Source of the DNA: Roseateles saccharophilus | Lineage (GTDB): Bacteria; Pseudomonadota; Gammaproteobacteria; Burkholderiales; Burkholderiaceae_C | Assembly: GCF_004342485.1 (NCBI RefSeq) | Contig: NZ_SMBU01000011.1 | Coordinates: forward strand, 62,001-126,000 | Direction of reading: 5' to 3' | DNA length: 64,000 bases | The notes under the pieces: generated by a model | Told to the model about the DNA's origin: nothing | The model's input: only the letters and a program-made list of their open reading frames with translations | The model's database searches: none | Made by a program: the position numbers and the translations under genes | In this document: positions 33,212 to 42,405 of the stretch, one piece after another | Layout of the letters: every line of letters begins with the position of its first letter | Numbering within the stretch: position 1 is the first letter of the stretch

Positions 33212-33262
33212 GAGGCTGTCGGGCTTGGGGCCGGGCCGGCCCCAAGCCCGACAGCCTCCTAG
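33208..33262. repeat. Perfect 55-nt palindrome between tag and rpe
   Basis: Two 27-nt arms are exact reverse complements around one G (CTAGGAGGCTGTCGGGC... / ...GCCCGACAGCCTCCTAG). The tag stop codon is in the left arm, and the rpe ATG follows 12 nt after the right arm. There is no T-run on either side, so it is not a canonical intrinsic terminator, although its stem would be exceptionally stable in RNA. Confidence 0.85.
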
Positions 33263-33273
33263 AATCCGCGCCC

Positions 33274-33963
33274 ATGCGCGCCGCCCAACACTTCATCGCC
33301 CCCAGCCTCCTGTCCGCCGATTTCGCTCGCCTGGGCGAGGAGGTCCGCAATGTGCTGGCCGCGGGCGCCGACTGGATCCACTTCGACGTGATGGACAACC
33401 ATTACGTGCCCAACCTGACCTTCGGGCCGATGGTCTGCGAGGCGCTGCGCAAGCACGCGGTCAAGCCCGACGGCAGCCCGGCCGTCATCGACGTGCACCT
33501 GATGGTGCAGCCGGTCGACAGCCTGGCCCAGGCCTTCTGCCGCGCCGGCGCCGACATGGTCACCTTCCACCCCGACGCCAGCGCTCATGTGGACCGCACG
33601 CTGCAGGTCATCAAGGGCGAGGGCAAGCAGGCCGGCCTGGTCTTCAACCCGGCCACGCCGCTGGACGTGCTGGAGTGGGTCATCGACAAGGTCGACATGG
33701 TGCTGCTGATGAGCGTCAACCCGGGCTTCGGCGGCCAGAGCTTCATCCCCAGCGCGCTGAAGAAGCTGCAGAAGGCACGCGAGCTCATCGCCAAGAGCGG
33801 CCGCGACATCCGCCTGGAGATCGACGGCGGCGTGAAGGTCGACAACATCCGCGAGATCGCCGCGGCGGGCGCCGACACCTTCGTCGCCGGCTCGGCCATC
33901 TTCGGCAAGCCCGACTACAAGGCCGTCATCGACGCAATGCGCGCGGAACTCGCCAAGGCCTGA
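33274..33963 (+). CDS. rpe: Ribulose-phosphate 3-epimerase
   Basis: 229 aa TIM barrel. [36 protein letters not shown] (metal His/Asp), [22 protein letters not shown] and [12 protein letters not shown] are the family motifs with the metal- and phosphate-binding residues. It interconverts ribulose 5-phosphate and xylulose 5-phosphate in the pentose phosphate and Calvin cycles. In many Burkholderiales rpe is followed directly by gph and trpE; here those lie ~9.7 kb away. The start ATG follows the 55-nt palindrome. Confidence 0.95.
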   Translation: MRAAQHFIAPSLLSADFARLGEEVRNVLAAGADWIHFDVMDNHYVPNLTFGPMVCEALRKHAVKPDGSPAVIDVHLMVQPVDSLAQAFCRAGADMVTFHPDASAHVDRTLQVIKGEGKQAGLVFNPATPLDVLEWVIDKVDMVLLMSVNPGFGGQSFIPSALKKLQKARELIAKSGRDIRLEIDGGVKVDNIREIAAAGADTFVAGSAIFGKPDYKAVIDAMRAELAKA

Positions 33964-33965
33964 AG

Positions 33966-34046
33966 ACATGAAGCCCCCACGTTCGCTCCGCTCACTGCCC
34001 CCCGAGGGGGCGCGTCATAGCCTTAGTGCGGCCGGGCGGCATTGAC
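33966..34046 (+). repeat. Start-codon-abutting hairpin repeat, type B copy 2
   Basis: GCCCCCACGTTCGCT, CCCCCC-GAG-GGGGG and GTCATAGCC facing GGCATTGAC around a GCGGCCGGGCGG core. It ends immediately before the ATG of the phosphatase gene at 34047. The frame is the same as at 24984-25061, but the terminal stem has a different sequence with pairing mostly kept. Confidence 0.6.
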
Positions 34047-34520
34047 ATGGCCGCCATCCTGCTCGTCTGCACCGCCAACATCTGCCGCTCGCCGATGGCC
34101 GAGGCCATCTTCAAGGCCAGGTTGGGCGACCTGTTCAGGACCATCGCCTCGGCCGGCGTGAACGCCGACCCGCGGGGCGGCCCGGTGGATGCGCGTGCGG
34201 CCGCCGCGCTGGCGCGCCACAACTACAGCCTCGACCGCAAATGGCGCTCGCAGCGCGCGGACCCCGAACAGCTGGGCCAGTACGACCTCGTGCTGGCGAT
34301 GGAGGCCGAGCATGTCGAGGCGCTGCGCAGCAAGGCCGCGGCCGAGCTGCACGCACGCATCCTGATGCTGACCGACTTCGTGCCCGAGCTGGCCGGCCAG
34401 GACATCCCCGACCCCTATTTCGGCCCGGCCGCCGGCTTTGATGCCGTCATCGCCATGATCGAACGCGCCGCCGGCAGCCTGCAGATGGCCGCCCGCGAGG
34501 GTCGCCTGAAGTTCAACTGA
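34047..34520 (+). CDS. Low-molecular-weight protein-tyrosine phosphatase
   Basis: 157 aa. The P-loop CTANICRS has nucleophile C8 and R14 (C-x5-R-S). The general-acid loop is IPDPYFG with D122. In bacteria such enzymes often balance tyrosine kinases of capsule export, but no kinase is in view. The ATG at 34047 is chosen because the alternative GTG at 34026 lies inside the type B repeat. The IS630 element is inserted directly after its TGA, so any former downstream partner has been separated. Confidence 0.88.
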   Translation: MAAILLVCTANICRSPMAEAIFKARLGDLFRTIASAGVNADPRGGPVDARAAAALARHNYSLDRKWRSQRADPEQLGQYDLVLAMEAEHVEALRSKAAAELHARILMLTDFVPELAGQDIPDPYFGPAAGFDAVIAMIERAAGSLQMAAREGRLKFN

Positions 34521-34522
34521 TA

Positions 34523-35050
34523 CTAAGTCGCGTTCAAAGATATAGACGTAATCCACTTGAACCCGGTCATTGACTGGGTTCGGACGGGGTTGGCTTCGAG
34601 AGCGTTGATGCCGCCGGTCAGTGCGGCCTCGACAGCATCGAGATCGCGCAAGACATGGTTGGCGAAGCAGTCCTCGCGGATTGCTTTCCACAGGTGTTCT
34701 GCCGGATTCAGCTCGGGGCTGTAGGGCGGCAAGAACATCAGCCGCATGTTGGACGGCACCGCGAGTTCGCCGGCGATGTGCCAGCCGGCCTGGTCCATCA
34801 CCATGAAGATGAACTCATCGGCGTGACGCCTGGCCACTTCAGCCAGGAACAGTGACATCGTCTGGGCGTTAACCCACGGCCGCACGAGGCTGTCGAGCAC
34901 GCCGTCGTGCGGACTCACGGCGCTGAAGGCGTAGATGTACTTGCGCTGCAGTCGCGCGCCGACCACCGGGCGCATGCCTCTTGGCGCCCAGCAGCGCCGC
35001 GGTGTGCCCAGCAGCCCGAAGCGCCCCTCGTCCTGGAACATCAGCCGCAC
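34523..35050 (-). CDS. IS630 transposase, catalytic DDE part (ORF B)
   Basis: 175 aa as an open frame. It holds the DDE catalytic triad: D in LMFQDEGRFG, D in MVMDQAGWH, and E in NPAEHLWKAI after LPPYSPEL. It should be made as a fusion with the upstream ORF by -1 frameshifting at the A8 run (35105-35112 on this strand); translation in the -1 frame reads through to the first Met here. The stop TAG is supplied by the terminal repeat of the element. Confidence 0.88.
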   Translation of the reverse strand: MRLMFQDEGRFGLLGTPRRCWAPRGMRPVVGARLQRKYIYAFSAVSPHDGVLDSLVRPWVNAQTMSLFLAEVARRHADEFIFMVMDQAGWHIAGELAVPSNMRLMFLPPYSPELNPAEHLWKAIREDCFANHVLRDLDAVEAALTGGINALEANPVRTQSMTGFKWITSISLNAT

Positions 35051-35063
35051 GCGGCGGCCTTGC

Positions 35064-35588
35064 TCAGCCTGGCGCCAGACCTCGCGGCGTACCGCGCGGC
35101 GGAGTTTTTTTTAGAGCGGCCTGCGCCTGCACATCAGCCTTCGGGTGCCTGGGGCGCGGCACAAGCTTGCGCCAGCCATGCCGCTCCAGCAACCGGTACA
35201 CCGTCGAGCGCGCCACCGTCTTGCCGGTGCGCTCCTGGTAGGCCTGCTGGATCTCGGCCACGGTGAGCAGACCGCCGGCCTGGGCGCGCGCGACGAACGG
35301 TGCCAACAGTTCCTGCTCCTGCTCTGCGCTGAGGTGCTGGTGGTGCCGGCCGCCGCGCTCCCGCACGTCGAAGAGCGCCTCGCCCTCCTTGGCCCAGCGC
35401 GAGTGCATCACGTGCACCGTGGCGGTCGACCAGCCCAGCAACTGCGCGATCTCTGCCGCCGAGCTGCCCAACGTGGCTCTGATCAGCATGCACTGGATGC
35501 GCTGGTACTCAGTGCGGCTGCTCGCGCTCTTCAGCCTCTCGGCCAACCGCTCCACGGTCGGCCTGTCGCCCACGATCAGACTCTTCAT
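35064..35588 (-). CDS. IS630 transposase, DNA-binding part (ORF A)
   Basis: 174 aa if not frameshifted. An N-terminal helix-turn-helix pair (AEIAQLLGWSTATVHVMHSR, ~45-65) and a second HTH region (LLTVAEIQQAYQERTGKTVA) bind the terminal repeats. The sequence reaches CTA-AAA-AAA-A, where eight A allow a -1 slip into the DDE frame, giving a ~350-aa transposase. Without slipping it ends in a Pro/Arg-rich out-of-frame tail. Confidence 0.85.
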   Translation of the reverse strand: MKSLIVGDRPTVERLAERLKSASSRTEYQRIQCMLIRATLGSSAAEIAQLLGWSTATVHVMHSRWAKEGEALFDVRERGGRHHQHLSAEQEQELLAPFVARAQAGGLLTVAEIQQAYQERTGKTVARSTVYRLLERHGWRKLVPRPRHPKADVQAQAALKKTPPRGTPRGLAPG

Positions 35589-35649
35589 CCACGACTCCTT
35601 GAAGTCCGTGAATCAAGATGATATCTAAATTAATGAATGCAACTTGGTA

Positions 35650-35843
35650 TGAGCCCCTCGTCCAAGGAATACTTGGCCGATCCCCCGAGGGGATGGCGAT
35701 GCTTGCGGCATCGAGCCGCAAGCACATCGCCAGAGCGGACCGGCTTGGGAACTGAAGTCGGACACAAGCAGTCCCTGCGGACTGCTTGTGCCTACGCAAG
35801 GCCATTGGCCTCTGGCCAATGGCAGGCCCGGCGCTCGGCCCGC
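35650..35843 (+). repeat. Modular hairpin repeat, copy R3
   Basis: Order: CCCCTCGT; CCAAG-GAATA-CTTGG; CCCC-CGA-GGGG; the compound hairpin GGCGATG-c-TTGCGGC ... GCCGCAA-gca-CATCGCC; ACAAGCAGTCC/GGACTGCTTGT; GCCATTGGCC-TCT-GGCCAATGGC; GCTCGGCCCGC. The last two stems recur exactly in R4, and the compound hairpin recurs in R1 and R2 with other inner stems. It lies between the IS630 end and the RND permease stop. Confidence 0.78.
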
Positions 35844-35866
35844 CAAAGACACGACGGCCGCATCGA

Positions 35867-38800
35867 TCAGACAGCTTTACTGGCGAACTCCGCGACCTCG
35901 CGCACGTCCGGCCCGCTGCCGCTGAAGCGGTCCAGCGCCAGGTAGATGACCGGCGTGATGTAGAGCGTCACGGCCTGCGACAGGATCAGGCCGCCCACCA
36001 CGGCCAGGCCCAGCGGCTGGCGCAGCTCGGCGCCGGCGCCCAGGCCCAGCGCGATCGGCAGCGCGCCCATCAGCGCGGCCAGCGTCGTCATCATGATGGG
36101 CCGAAAGCGCAGCACGCAGGCCTCGCGGATGGCCTCGGCCGGCGTCAGGCCCTGGTTGCGCTGCGCGTCCAGCGCGAAGTCGATCATCATGATCGCGTTC
36201 TTCTTCACGATGCCGATCAGCATGACGATGCCGATGGTGGCGATGATGGTCAGCTCCATGCCGGCGAGCTGCAGCGTGATCAGCGCACCCACCGCCGCCG
36301 AGGGCAGGCCGGCCAGGATGGTGATGGGGTGGATGTAGCTCTCATAGAGCACGCCCAGCAGCACATAGATGACGGCCAGCGCCAGGCCGATCAGCAGCAG
36401 CTGGCCGCCCTGGGAGTCGTGGAAGACGGCCGCGTCGCCGCCATAGCTGGTGATGACGCTGGCCGGCAGATGGATCTCGCGCGCATAGCCCTCCAGCGCC
36501 TTGGTCGCATCGCCCAGCGGCACTCCTGGGCCGAGGTTGAAGCTGATCGTGATCGCCTGCAGCTGGCCCTGGTGGTTGACGGCCGTGGGGCCGAGGCCGC
36601 GCTGCACGGTGGCGAAGGCGGTCAGCGGCACCTGGGCGCCGTTGCGGCCGCGCAGATAGATCTTGCCGAAGGCGTCCTCGCTGGCGCGGTCGGGGTCGCT
36701 GGCCTCCATGATGACCTGGTAGGTGTTGCTCTCGGCATAGATGCTGGACACCTGGCGCTCGCCGAAGGCGTCGTAGAGCGCATTGCGCAGGTCGCCCATC
36801 TGCACGCCGAGCACGGCCGCGCGCTCGCGGTCGATGACGAGGTTGGCCTGCAGGCCGCGCAGCTGCGAGTCGCTGGTCACGTCGCGAAAGCGCGGGTCCT
36901 CGCGCAGCCGGTCCTGCAGCTTGACCGACCAGGAGTTCAGCTCCCCCGCCGACACCGACTGCAGCGTGTACTGGTAGCGGCTCTTGCTCTGCCGGCCACC
37001 GAGCTGCAGGTTCTGCACCGGGCGCAGGTAGACGGCGATGCCGGGCACGGCGCGCAGCTTCTGGCGCAGGCCCTCCACCACGGCGGCCATGCCCGGGCGG
37101 TCCTTGCGGGGCTTGAGGTTGATGAAGAGGCGGCCGGTGTTGGTCGCATTGCCGCCGCCGCCGATGCCGGCCGACACGCTGGCCACGGCCGGGTCGGCCT
37201 GCACGATGGCGGCGACCTTCTCCTGCAGCGCCGTCATCGCGGTGAAGGAGATGTCTTCGGACGCCTCGGTGCTGCCCTGGATCTGGCCGATGTCCTCCTC
37301 GGGGAAAAAGCCCTTGGGGATGCTGACGTAGAAGCCTATGGTGGCCGCGAAGCTGAGCACGGCCACGCCCATGACCCACCAGCGGCGGCGCAGCGCAACG
37401 TCCAGCGTGCGCGTGTAGGCGCCCAGCACGGCGTTGAAGCCGCGCTCGAAGTGGCGGCCCAGCCAGCCTTCCTCGTGCGCGTCGTGATGCCTGAGCAGGC
37501 GGCTGCACAGCATGGGCACGAGGGTCAGCGACACGGCGGCCGAGACCAGGATGGACAGCGACACGACGACCGCAAACTCGTGGAAGAGCAGGCCGATGAC
37601 GCCGGGCATGAAGAAGATCGGGATCAGCACCGCGCACAGCGAGATCGAGATCGACATGATCGTGAACGCCATCTCGCGCGCGCCGCGTATCGCCGCGTCG
37701 AAGGGCGCCATGCCGTCCTCGATGTGGCGGTGGATGTTCTCCAGCATGACGATGGCGTCGTCCACCACCAGGCCCACGGCCAGCGTGATGCCGAGCAGCG
37801 AGATGTTGTCCAGGCTGTAGCCGAGCGCGAACAGCAGTGTCAGCGCGCCGATCAGCGAGATCGGCAGCGACAGCGTCGGGATCAGCGTCGCGATGGCGCG
37901 GCGCAGGAAGATGAAGATGACCAGCACCACCAGCACGACGGTCAGGCCCAGCGTGAAGTAGACGTCGTGCAGGGACTCGCGGATGGACACCGAGCGGTCG
38001 TTCAGCGTGTCCATGTGGATGGAGGCCGGCATCTGCGCGGCGAAGCGCGGCAGCATGGCCTTCACGGCATCGACGACCTTGACGGTGTTGGCGTCCGGCT
38101 GGCGCTGGATGGCGAGCACGATGGAACGCTCGCCCTGGAAGCTGCCGAAGCTCTTCACGGTCTCGAAGCTGTCCTGCACGTCGGCCACGTCGCGCAGATA
38201 GACCGGCGCGCCGTTGCGCGAGGCCACCACCACGTCGCCGAACTCCTGCGCATTGCGCAGCTGCTTGTTGGCCTGGATAGTCAGCGTCTGGCGCGCGCCG
38301 TCCAGCACGCCGACCGGCGTGTTCGCATTGGCGAGGCGGATGGCGTTCTGCAGGTCCTCCAGCGTCAGATTGCGCTGGATCAGTAGCTCGTTCCTGGCCT
38401 TGATGCGCACCGCGAAACGCTTCTGGCCGAAGATCATCACCTGGGCCACGCCGTCGATGGTGGACAGGCCCGGCGACAGCAGGTTCTCCGCGTAGTCGTT
38501 CAGTTCGGACAGGTTGATGGACGGCGAGGTCAGCGCCACCAGCAGCACCGGCGCGTCGGCCGGGTTGACCTTGCGGTAGCTCGGCGGCGTCGTCATCTCC
38601 GCCGGCAGCGCGCGCAAAGACCGGAACAGCGCGGCCTGCACGTCGACGGCGGCGGCGTCGATGTCGCGCGCAGGGTCGAACTCCAGCGTCAGCGAGCTGT
38701 TGCCCAGCGTGTTGACCGACGAGATGGTCTGCAGGCCGGCGATGGTCGAGAACTGCTTTTCCAGCTGCAGCGCGACCGAGGAGGCCATGGTGTCCGGCGA

Positions 38801-38962
38801 GGCGCCGGGCAGCACGGCCTGCACATTGATGATGGGCGTGTTGTAGGAGGGCAGCGCCGCCACCGGAATGCGGCTCCAGGCCGCCAGGCCGCCGATGACC
38901 AGCGAGATGTTCAGCAGCACGGTCATCACCGGCCGCCGGATGAAGAGCTCCGTCAGTCTCAT
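35867..38962 (-). CDS. RND-family multidrug efflux permease (HAE1, MdtB/MdtC-like)
   Basis: 1031 aa, full length. It has 12 membrane helices with two large periplasmic loops. The N-terminus MRLTELFIRRPVMTVLLNIS and GDAAVFHDSQ near the C-terminal half are typical of the MdtBC/MuxBC subgroup. The proton-relay acidic pair is seen in GLVVDDAIVMLENIHRHIE, and a lysine in IGIVKKNAIMMIDFA. It works with the adaptor immediately upstream (39201-40385). No outer-membrane factor lies in this cluster, so it may borrow the NodT protein at 57611 or another. It is a single permease where mdtBC systems have two. Confidence 0.9.
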   Translation of the reverse strand: MRLTELFIRRPVMTVLLNISLVIGGLAAWSRIPVAALPSYNTPIINVQAVLPGASPDTMASSVALQLEKQFSTIAGLQTISSVNTLGNSSLTLEFDPARDIDAAAVDVQAALFRSLRALPAEMTTPPSYRKVNPADAPVLLVALTSPSINLSELNDYAENLLSPGLSTIDGVAQVMIFGQKRFAVRIKARNELLIQRNLTLEDLQNAIRLANANTPVGVLDGARQTLTIQANKQLRNAQEFGDVVVASRNGAPVYLRDVADVQDSFETVKSFGSFQGERSIVLAIQRQPDANTVKVVDAVKAMLPRFAAQMPASIHMDTLNDRSVSIRESLHDVYFTLGLTVVLVVLVIFIFLRRAIATLIPTLSLPISLIGALTLLFALGYSLDNISLLGITLAVGLVVDDAIVMLENIHRHIEDGMAPFDAAIRGAREMAFTIMSISISLCAVLIPIFFMPGVIGLLFHEFAVVVSLSILVSAAVSLTLVPMLCSRLLRHHDAHEEGWLGRHFERGFNAVLGAYTRTLDVALRRRWWVMGVAVLSFAATIGFYVSIPKGFFPEEDIGQIQGSTEASEDISFTAMTALQEKVAAIVQADPAVASVSAGIGGGGNATNTGRLFINLKPRKDRPGMAAVVEGLRQKLRAVPGIAVYLRPVQNLQLGGRQSKSRYQYTLQSVSAGELNSWSVKLQDRLREDPRFRDVTSDSQLRGLQANLVIDRERAAVLGVQMGDLRNALYDAFGERQVSSIYAESNTYQVIMEASDPDRASEDAFGKIYLRGRNGAQVPLTAFATVQRGLGPTAVNHQGQLQAITISFNLGPGVPLGDATKALEGYAREIHLPASVITSYGGDAAVFHDSQGGQLLLIGLALAVIYVLLGVLYESYIHPITILAGLPSAAVGALITLQLAGMELTIIATIGIVMLIGIVKKNAIMMIDFALDAQRNQGLTPAEAIREACVLRFRPIMMTTLAALMGALPIALGLGAGAELRQPLGLAVVGGLILSQAVTLYITPVIYLALDRFSGSGPDVREVAEFASKAV

Positions 38963-38965
38963 GTC

Positions 38966-39200
38966 TGCCCCTCGTCCGATGAGTACATCGGCCGGCCTTG
39001 CAGGCCGCGCGGCGGGCGGAGCTGCTGCTCTTCGGCAGGCATGGCAAGTCCACTGGACTTGCCATGTCCGGCCTCAGCCCCCGAGGGGATGCGGGCCGGC
39101 TCGGCGAGCTGGAGTCGGACACAAGCAGTCCCTGCGGACTGCTTGTGCCTACGGAAGGCCATTGGCCTCTGGCCAATGGCGGCCCAGCGCTCGGCCCGCG
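38966..39200 (+). repeat. Modular hairpin repeat, copy R4
   Basis: Order: CCCCTCGT; CCGATG-AGTA-CATCGG; GCTCTTCGGCAGGCA; CATGGCAAGTCC-act-GGACTTGCCATG; TGTCCGGCCTCAGCCCCCG; ACAAGCAGTCC/GGACTGCTTGT; GCCATTGGCC/GGCCAATGGC; GCTCGGCCCGC. It spans the whole gap between the adaptor stop and the permease start within the efflux operon, so it is transcribed with it. Confidence 0.78.
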
Positions 39201-40385
39201 TCATTGACCCGCCCCGGACGCGGCCACGCCCGCCGGCTTCACGATGGGCGCCTGCAACTTCACCGGCGTGCCGGGGCGCAGGTTCTGCTTGCCGTCCACG
39301 ACGACCTGCTGGCCCGCTTCCAGGCCCTCGACGACGGCCTGCTCGCCCAGACCGGCGCGCAGCTGCACCGGCAGCAGCCGGGCCGTGTTGTCGGCCGCGA
39401 CGACGTAGACGAAGCGCTCGCTGCCGCGCAGGATGACGGCCACCTGCGGGATGACGGTGGCGCCCTTCAGCGTCTGCAGCGTCACGCGCACGCGCAGGTA
39501 CTGGCCGGGCCACAACGCCTGGGCCCTGTTGTCGAACTCGGCCTTGACCTTGATGGTGCCGGTCGTCGTGTCGACGAGGTTGTCGACGACCGTGACATGA
39601 CCCTTCACGGCCGCGGCGCCGCGCGGCGAGCCGGGCGGCGGCAGGGCCTCGACGTCCAGGCGGCCGTTGCGCGTGGCCTCCAGCAGCGCGCCCAGCTGGG
39701 TCTCGGGCAGGCTGAAGGCGATGCTGATCGGGTCCAGCTGCGCGATGTTGACGAGGGGCGCGGCCGTCGCGCTGGCCTGCACCAGGCTGCCGGGGAAGAC
39801 GCCGACGATGCCGGCACGGCCGTTGATGGGCGCGCGCAGCTCGTTGTAGCCCAGCGCGACCTGGGCGGCCTGCACGACGGCCTCGTCGCTGCGCACCAGG
39901 GCCAGACCGGCGTCGAGGTTGGCCTGGGCCGTGTCGACGGCGCTCTGGGCGATGAAGTTCTGCGCCACCAGCTCGCGGGCGCGCCCGAGCTGGCGCTCCA
40001 GGTCGGCCTGGGCCGCGCGGTCGCGCGCCAGCTGGGCGCGGGCCTTGTCCAGCGCAGCGCGGTCGGCGCGGTCGTCGAAGCGGAACAGCAGCTCGCCCTT
40101 CTTCACCATCTGCCCGTCCTTCACGTGCACCTGGGCGACCGTCGAAGTCGTCTGCGCGCGCAGGTCCACGCTCTGCAGCGCGGTGACGGTACCGCTGGCC
40201 TCGACGGCGACGGGCACGTCGGCCTGCAGCACCTTGACGACGCCCACCGTCTGCACCGCGGCGCTGGCCGCCACCGCGGGCGCCGCAGCCCCGTCGCCAT
40301 CGGCCTTGCGGCCACAGCCGGCCAGAACGACGGTGGCAAGCAGCAGCGCCGGAACGGGAAAGGAAGCAGGAGAAATCGCGCGCAT
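39201..40385 (-). CDS. RND efflux periplasmic adaptor (membrane fusion protein)
   Basis: 394 aa lipoprotein: signal ending LATVVLAGC, lipid attachment on the Cys. A barrel/lipoyl half-motif (GTVTALQSVDLRAQTTSTVA), a coiled-coil hairpin (~110-175, LAQLARDRAAQADLERQLGRA) and the second lipoyl half (LGYNELRAPINGRAGIVG) are present, followed by a beta-barrel and membrane-proximal domain. It bridges the inner-membrane permease downstream to an outer-membrane channel. It is first in the operon. The space between it and the permease is filled by repeat R4 rather than a short linker. Confidence 0.9.
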   Translation of the reverse strand: MRAISPASFPVPALLLATVVLAGCGRKADGDGAAAPAVAASAAVQTVGVVKVLQADVPVAVEASGTVTALQSVDLRAQTTSTVAQVHVKDGQMVKKGELLFRFDDRADRAALDKARAQLARDRAAQADLERQLGRARELVAQNFIAQSAVDTAQANLDAGLALVRSDEAVVQAAQVALGYNELRAPINGRAGIVGVFPGSLVQASATAAPLVNIAQLDPISIAFSLPETQLGALLEATRNGRLDVEALPPPGSPRGAAAVKGHVTVVDNLVDTTTGTIKVKAEFDNRAQALWPGQYLRVRVTLQTLKGATVIPQVAVILRGSERFVYVVAADNTARLLPVQLRAGLGEQAVVEGLEAGQQVVVDGKQNLRPGTPVKLQAPIVKPAGVAASGAGQ

Positions 40386-40483
40386 GAGGCTGGTCTACCA
40401 AAAGTGAGGGATTGACGGCAAAAGCGGACCAGCTTAATCGCCCGGCTCCGCCCAGACTTCAGTCACCCCTTCCCTGTGCGCCC

Positions 40484-41392
<909 letters not shown>

Positions 41393-41399
41393 CGCGGGC

Positions 41400-42308
41400 C
41401 TATCGGTCTTTCAGGAAGCTGGGGTCGAGTTCGGGGTGGACGCTGTCCTCGGTCTGCAGCGTCAGCGCGGCCAGGTCCAGGCCCAGGCGGGCGGCGGTGG
41501 CGAAGTCGCCGCCGTCGCGCAGCAGGGCCGCACAGATGCCGGCCGCCAGCGCGTCGCCGGCGCCGGTCACGTCGACGACGTCGACCTCGGGCGCCGGCCA
41601 ATGGCGCAGCGGCCGGCCGGCTTCGCTGAGCTGCAACCCCCTGGCGCCCTCGGAAACCAGCACGCGCTCGACGCCGCGCGCATGCAGGGCCGCGAAGGCC
41701 GCGGCCCGGTCGGCGGCCACGGTGCCGAGCTCGCCGACGTTCAGGATCAGCAGGTGCAGGCCGGCGAGCTGCTCGGGCAGGCGCTCCATCTTGGCCTCGG
41801 ACACCGCGACGCCGACGAGGCGGCCACCGCCGGCCCGGGCCTCGGCGAGCAGCAACGGCCAGGCGTCGGGCGGCAGGTTGCCGTCGGCCACGACCAGGGC
41901 CGCCGCGGCACGCAGGGCCTTGCTGGCCTCCAGCGCCCAGGGGCTGAGGCTCTCGACCAGCGGCATGGCCGCCAGGCCCAGCACCAGGTTGCCGTCAGGC
42001 GCGAGCACGGCCGTGTAGCTGTCGCTGGCGTGGCGGCGCAGCCGGATGACGGCGCGCGTGTCGATGCCGACCTGGGCCGCCTGCTCCAGCAGCAGGCGGC
42101 CGCCGGCGTCGTCGCCGACGACGGCGATCAGCGCCACCGGCAGGCCCAGGCGGGCGAGGTTCTCGGCCACGTTGCGCACGACGCCGCCGGGCGTCTCGTG
42201 CGACTCGCAGGGGTTGGAGGAGGCCGGCAGCGCATGCGCCAGCAGGCGCAGCTTGCGATCGATATTGAGGCCGCCAATGCAGACGATGGGGGCGGCAGAA
42301 GGGTTCAT
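41400..42308 (-). CDS. psuK: PfkB-family sugar kinase, pseudouridine kinase
   Basis: 302 aa ribokinase fold. The N-terminal GGLNIDRKLRL and HETPGGVVRNVAENLARLG give the substrate-binding glycine motif. DVTGAGDALAAG is the C-terminal PfkB signature with the catalytic Asp. Linkage to psuG directly downstream identifies it as pseudouridine kinase, producing pseudouridine 5'-phosphate for PsuG. There is no dedicated transporter gene next to the pair here, unlike in E. coli. It is divergent from alaC. Confidence 0.9.
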   Translation of the reverse strand: MNPSAAPIVCIGGLNIDRKLRLLAHALPASSNPCESHETPGGVVRNVAENLARLGLPVALIAVVGDDAGGRLLLEQAAQVGIDTRAVIRLRRHASDSYTAVLAPDGNLVLGLAAMPLVESLSPWALEASKALRAAAALVVADGNLPPDAWPLLLAEARAGGGRLVGVAVSEAKMERLPEQLAGLHLLILNVGELGTVAADRAAAFAALHARGVERVLVSEGARGLQLSEAGRPLRHWPAPEVDVVDVTGAGDALAAGICAALLRDGGDFATAARLGLDLAALTLQTEDSVHPELDPSFLKDR

Positions 42309-42405
42309 CGCACGATTCTAGAAAGCCGTGCTAAGTTCCGCCCCGGCGCGGCGCCACGCCGCCCACGTCGCTCGGACGGTTCCGGGCGCTCACGTGAACA
42401 CTGCA

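Larger units (their letters stand above)
34523..35647 (-). mobile_element. Complete IS630-family insertion sequence
   Basis: 1125 bp. The imperfect terminal inverted repeats are CTAAGTCGCGTTCA at 34523 and the complement of TGAATGCAACTTGG at 35634-35647. TA flanks both ends (34521-34522 and 35648-35649), the IS630/Tc1 target duplication. Two ORFs in different frames encode the transposase. It is inserted immediately after the phosphatase stop codon and before modular repeat R3. Both ends and all three acidic catalytic residues are present, so it may still be active. Confidence 0.9.

Noticed and set aside
35786-38386. An 866-aa open frame antisense to the RND permease
   Set aside because: Composition is Gln/Arg/His/Ala-rich without domains; the minus-strand RND permease is complete and explains the region.
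40389-40433. GCTGGTC/GACCAGC dyad upstream of the adaptor gene as an operator
   Set aside because: Only 7-bp arms 31 nt apart in GC-rich DNA; such matches are expected by chance.
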